The notes under the pieces are model-generated. The model was not told the origin of the DNA. It did not search any database and saw only the letters and a program-made list of their open reading frames with translations. From contig CATMNW010000108.1 in the NCBI GenBank assembly GCA_950071875.1, positions 1-7,664 on the forward strand: a DNA stretch of 7,664 nucleotides, written 5' to 3'. The translations under genes and the position numbers were made by a program. The DNA comes from an uncultured Erythrobacteraceae bacterium. Its GTDB lineage: Bacteria > Pseudomonadota > Alphaproteobacteria > Sphingomonadales > Sphingomonadaceae. Below, one piece after another: positions 4,786 through 7,664 of the stretch (position 1 is its first letter; each line of letters begins with the position of its first letter).

Positions 4786-7152
4786 TCAGAACTTGCCGGT
4801 CAGCGTAACCGTCGCCCGGCGTTCGTCACCCTTGTACAGGAAATGTCCCGAACGATAGCCGGCGAGGTAATAGTCCTCGTTGCTGACGTTGGTGACATTT
4901 ACGCGTGCGCCGAAGTTCTGGTTGAAATCGACACTCGCGAAGGCATCGAACGTCCAGTAGCTTGGAACGCGATAGGCATAGACGCCCAGCGTGTCGTCGA
5001 AGCTCGCCGCATCGTCGGGCTGGCCGGTAAACATCGCGCTCTTATAGGTAGCCGTGCCGCCAAACGCGATCGCATCGGTCAGCTGATAGCGTAGCTGGCC
5101 GCTGAACTGGGTGTTCGCGAAATTGGCGAGACGGCGCCCGATCTTGGTCGGATCGTTGGACTCGGTGATCTCGGATTCCATCACCGTCAGCGCCGCCTGG
5201 GCGAGAAGCTGCGGCGTTACGTTGCCGACAAGGCCGAATTCCAATCCGCGGACGCGGTTTTCGCCGGTGTTGAGCGAGCCGCCCGCGCTGTAGCCATCGC
5301 CTGCAGATTCGAAAACGTCACCCTTGGTGATCTGAAACGCAGCTGCCGTCAGCATGAACCGATCGTTGAAGAGATCAGCCTTGATGCCGGCTTCGAAGCT
5401 TTCGCTGCTTTCCGGGCTTCCGTCGCCGATACCCGTTCCGTCATCGACACAGATACCGCCATAGCCGCAGTTGCCGCCAAGGTCGGATTCCCCGCCGTTG
5501 ATGTTCTTCGCGGTTCCGTAGTTGAAGTAGAGGTAGACTTCTTCCATCGGCTTCACGCCGATACCGGCATGGCCATTCCACAAGGTATCGGAATACCGGT
5601 AGTTGGTCACCGTTCCGCGGCTGTCCACCGTGTTCTGGTAGGTGAAGGCATCCATACGGATACCGCCATGCACCGAAAGCCACTGGTTCAGGTCGATTGT
5701 GTCCATTGCATAGACCGACAGCGTCTTGACCTGCCAGTCGCTGTCGATCGAACCGAAGGCGACATCGCGCTGCAGCAGATCGTGGATTTCATTTTCCCCG
5801 AACAGGACGTTACGATTTTCGTCCGTGATGCAGAATGCGGGACGTGGACCGCCCCTGCCGGACGCGACGCAATTGGGCGTACCGTTTTCGGTCAGGTCGT
5901 AGGTGCCGTTGGCAACCTGGAGGTTCGAATATTCGGTCCCCACGATCAGGTTATGCTGAAGGCCGCCGGTCGCGAATTCGCCGATCAGGTTGAACTGGTT
6001 GACCAAGTAATCCACGTCCTGGTTACCCTGGTGCGTGCTCAGCGTGACAGGGTCGAACGTGTCGGTCGCGGGATCGTAGCCGCCGCCGCGCAGACCGGTC
6101 AGGACATAGCCGTTCGATGTCTTGCCGTAACGGGTCGAGTTGACGATCTTGAAGCCGTCGAAAGGCGTTATGTAGATCCGGCCCGTGAAGGTATCGACGT
6201 CCGATTCCAGAAAGTCGCTGTCCTGTGTGTAGTTGGGCACATCGTCCCACGGTTCGTAGATCGTGACATCATCGGGACCCGTGCCCGTCGGACGCGGTAC
6301 ATAGCCACCAAGGTCCGGCACATCATTTGCAGTCAGGTGATAATAGTCGAGGACGACTTCGATCACATCGCTCGGCTTGAAGGCTGCCGAGACTGCTGCA
6401 CCGAAGCGCTCGCGATCCGAGAAGTTCCGGTTGGGTACTTCCTCGTAACCGTAAAGCAGGTTCGCACGCACCGCGAGCGTGTCGGTCAGCGGGACGTTCG
6501 CATCGAGCGTGACGCGATAATAGTCGTCGGTACCGATGCCCGCGTCCACCCGCGTGAACTGGTAATCGGTGCTGGCCTTCTTGGTGATCGAATTGACCGC
6601 GCCGCCGGTCGATCCACGTCCCGCGAAGCTGGAGCTCGGACCCTTGGTGATTTCGATCTGGTCGACCGCAAAGGTTTCGCGTGTGGTCATCCCGGGATCG
6701 CGCAAGCCATCGACGAATACGTCGCTGCGTGCTTCGTGACCGCGAATGATGTAGCGATCACCGAAGGCATTGCCGTTTTCGCCGGTTCCGACGGTAACGC
6801 CCGGAACATTGTCGAGCACATCGCGCAGGTCGGTCGCGCCCTGTTCTTCAAGCTGCTGCTCGGTCAGGACCTGGATCGTCTGCGGGGTTTCCGAAAGCGG
6901 TTTGATACGACGAACATCGCCCGAAGTGCGCGCCTTGTAAGGAACGCCCGGCTGCGCATTCGGATTCACATCTGCCGTTTCGTCCTCAATGGTCAGCGTA
7001 TCCAGAACGACTTCGTCGTCCTGGGCCGCGTCCTGCGCCTGGACCCCGGTCGCCATCAGCGAAGCCGTTAGGCCGATAGCCGCTGCTGCAGTGCCCCGTC
7101 CGGCAGTGCGCAGGCTGATCGGGCGGATGACCCCCTTTGAGTGATCCCTCAT
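4786..7152 (-). CDS. TonB-dependent catecholate-type siderophore receptor
   Basis: This 788-residue outer-membrane protein imports ferric siderophores using energy from TonB. A signal peptide with hydrophobic core at about 20-36 and cleavage near VQA39 is followed by a candidate TonB box around DTLTIE (51-56). The plug domain runs from about 80 to 192: LSETPQTIQVLTEQQLEEQG, LRDVLDNVPGVT (109-120), YIIRGHEARSDVFVDGLRD (134-152) and ITKGPSSSFAGRGSTGG (168-184) are hallmark motifs of the Fiu/CirA/FpvA-like group. The rest is a 22-strand barrel ending in a C-terminal Phe. Extracellular-loop candidates hold two cysteine pairs, Cys428/Cys441 and Cys562/Cys568. AGAAAGG lies 7 bases before the ATG, directly behind the tonB stop. 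The following piuC gene and the plug motifs favour a Fiu/PiuA-like receptor for catecholates. The exact ligand cannot be read from sequence. Confidence 0.95.
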   Translation of the reverse strand: MRDHSKGVIRPISLRTAGRGTAAAAIGLTASLMATGVQAQDAAQDDEVVLDTLTIEDETADVNPNAQPGVPYKARTSGDVRRIKPLSETPQTIQVLTEQQLEEQGATDLRDVLDNVPGVTVGTGENGNAFGDRYIIRGHEARSDVFVDGLRDPGMTTRETFAVDQIEITKGPSSSFAGRGSTGGAVNSITKKASTDYQFTRVDAGIGTDDYYRVTLDANVPLTDTLAVRANLLYGYEEVPNRNFSDRERFGAAVSAAFKPSDVIEVVLDYYHLTANDVPDLGGYVPRPTGTGPDDVTIYEPWDDVPNYTQDSDFLESDVDTFTGRIYITPFDGFKIVNSTRYGKTSNGYVLTGLRGGGYDPATDTFDPVTLSTHQGNQDVDYLVNQFNLIGEFATGGLQHNLIVGTEYSNLQVANGTYDLTENGTPNCVASGRGGPRPAFCITDENRNVLFGENEIHDLLQRDVAFGSIDSDWQVKTLSVYAMDTIDLNQWLSVHGGIRMDAFTYQNTVDSRGTVTNYRYSDTLWNGHAGIGVKPMEEVYLYFNYGTAKNINGGESDLGGNCGYGGICVDDGTGIGDGSPESSESFEAGIKADLFNDRFMLTAAAFQITKGDVFESAGDGYSAGGSLNTGENRVRGLEFGLVGNVTPQLLAQAALTVMESEITESNDPTKIGRRLANFANTQFSGQLRYQLTDAIAFGGTATYKSAMFTGQPDDAASFDDTLGVYAYRVPSYWTFDAFASVDFNQNFGARVNVTNVSNEDYYLAGYRSGHFLYKGDERRATVTLTGKF

Positions 7153-7159
7153 TGAAAAA

Positions 7160-7166
7160 CCTTTCT
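7160..7166 (-). promoter_or_regulatory. Ribosome binding site of the receptor gene
   Basis: Minus-strand AGAAAGG lies 7 bases before the ATG at 7152. It begins within a few bases of the tonB stop codon (7171-7169), so tonB and the receptor are almost certainly on one transcript. Confidence 0.65.
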
Positions 7167-7168
7167 TT

Positions 7169-7664
7169 TCATCGTGTTCGTAGAGAGTAGTCGATAGGCA
7201 ACGAAATCGTGACGCTGTCCTTGATCATCGATTTCGGAAATTTCGGCAGCGGCGCGACGCGTTGCATGAGGTCGAGCGTCGCTTGGTCGAGCAGCGCGTG
7301 CCCGCTCGATTTCCGGATCGAGGAACTGCTGATCGAACCGTTGGAATGGACCGTGAAACGCACGGTCACCACACCCTGCTGGCGGGCTTTCTTCGCTTCA
7401 GTGGGGTAGCGTTTCTTGCGGTTGAGATGGGCCGACAGAAGCGAATAGTAATCGGCTTCCTCGCGCTTCGCTTTCGGATCGTCGCCTGCAACTGCAGCGG
7501 TTCCCGTTCCCGCATTCGTACTGGGCTCTGCTGGCGTTGTGCGAACGGCGGACGCGGGCTCAACCGGACGCTGGACCGCGGCGGGCGCACGCTGTGCCGG
7601 CAGAGGCGGGCGTGGAGGGGGAACACTTACGAACTCGCGCGGAAGCGGGGTGCGCACATGCGGC
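7169..7664 (-). CDS. tonB: Energy transducer TonB, 5' end beyond the window
   Basis: The frame is open to the window edge: the codons before the GTG at 7657 read Pro-His, still in frame, so that GTG is internal and the N-terminal membrane anchor lies outside. About 164 residues are visible. A proline-rich periplasmic linker (VPPPRPPLPAQRAPAAVQRP and on) is followed by a polar segment. The TonB C-terminal domain then starts near ADYYSLLSAHLNRKKRYP and continues with AKKARQQGVVTVRFTVHSNGSI, SSGHALLDQATLDLMQRVAPLPKFP and the closing strand SVTISLPIDYSL. This domain grips the TonB box of outer-membrane receptors and passes on energy from ExbB-ExbD. The stop is 16 bases before the receptor gene, so this is probably a dedicated TonB for it. 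The operon's promoter, and any Fur box, must lie upstream of the window. Confidence 0.92.
   Translation of the reverse strand, partial: PHVRTPLPREFVSVPPPRPPLPAQRAPAAVQRPVEPASAVRTTPAEPSTNAGTGTAAVAGDDPKAKREEADYYSLLSAHLNRKKRYPTEAKKARQQGVVTVRFTVHSNGSISSSSIRKSSGHALLDQATLDLMQRVAPLPKFPKSMIKDSVTISLPIDYSLRTR

Noticed and set aside
5569..7071. Long plus-strand open frame (500 codons) opposite the receptor gene
   Set aside because: It mirrors the codon structure of a well-supported TonB-dependent receptor and shows no family motifs of its own.
1..7664. CRISPR array, tRNA or rRNA genes
   Set aside because: I saw no regularly spaced repeats and no tRNA or rRNA signature on either strand.

Overview
The window carries about 7.5 kb of GC-rich DNA in which every real gene lies on the minus strand, joined at its left edge to about 160 bases of very AT-rich DNA (32 G+C in the first 160 bases by hand count, against 39 of 60 at 181-240). 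The GC-rich part looks like a free-living Gram-negative alphaproteobacterium, most likely a sphingomonad-type organism. This rests on a TonB-dependent receptor that ends in Phe, a dedicated TonB, a PiuC-type dioxygenase, alphaproteobacterium-like protein sequences and a LexA-like direct repeat. The family-level placement is inference.

Read right to left in the direction of transcription, the first block (7664 to 3122) is a tight iron-acquisition operon. Its order is tonB (5' end outside the window), a catecholate-type TonB-dependent siderophore receptor, a PiuC-type Fe(II)/2-oxoglutarate dioxygenase, a small MsrQ/ferric-reductase-like membrane protein and a small secreted PepSY protein. tonB and the receptor are 16 bases apart, piuC and the membrane protein share one base (TGATG), and the membrane protein and the PepSY gene overlap by 16 bases. 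The only sizeable gap, 70 bases between receptor and piuC, is filled by a strong 12-bp hairpin. The likely joint role is to bring a ferric siderophore across the outer membrane and release the iron, with the last two genes as candidate heme-dependent reduction partners.

A 231-base spacer (2891-3121) follows. It holds a GTTC-N7-GTTC repeat overlapping a perfect 12-bp palindrome, and a second inverted repeat nearer the next gene. The second block (2890 to 153) is a compatible-solute type unit. A fused sucrose-phosphate synthase/phosphatase starting at TTG overlaps by ATGA with a MurG-like glycosyltransferase.

The glycosyltransferase is cut off just as its second Rossmann domain begins, at the switch to AT-rich DNA. 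The AT-rich left end holds what looks like the last codons of another gene on the plus strand (possibly nadA of a low-GC organism) and an AT-only hairpin. The abrupt junction is either an assembly/library chimera or a real insertion or deletion breakpoint; the sequence alone cannot decide.
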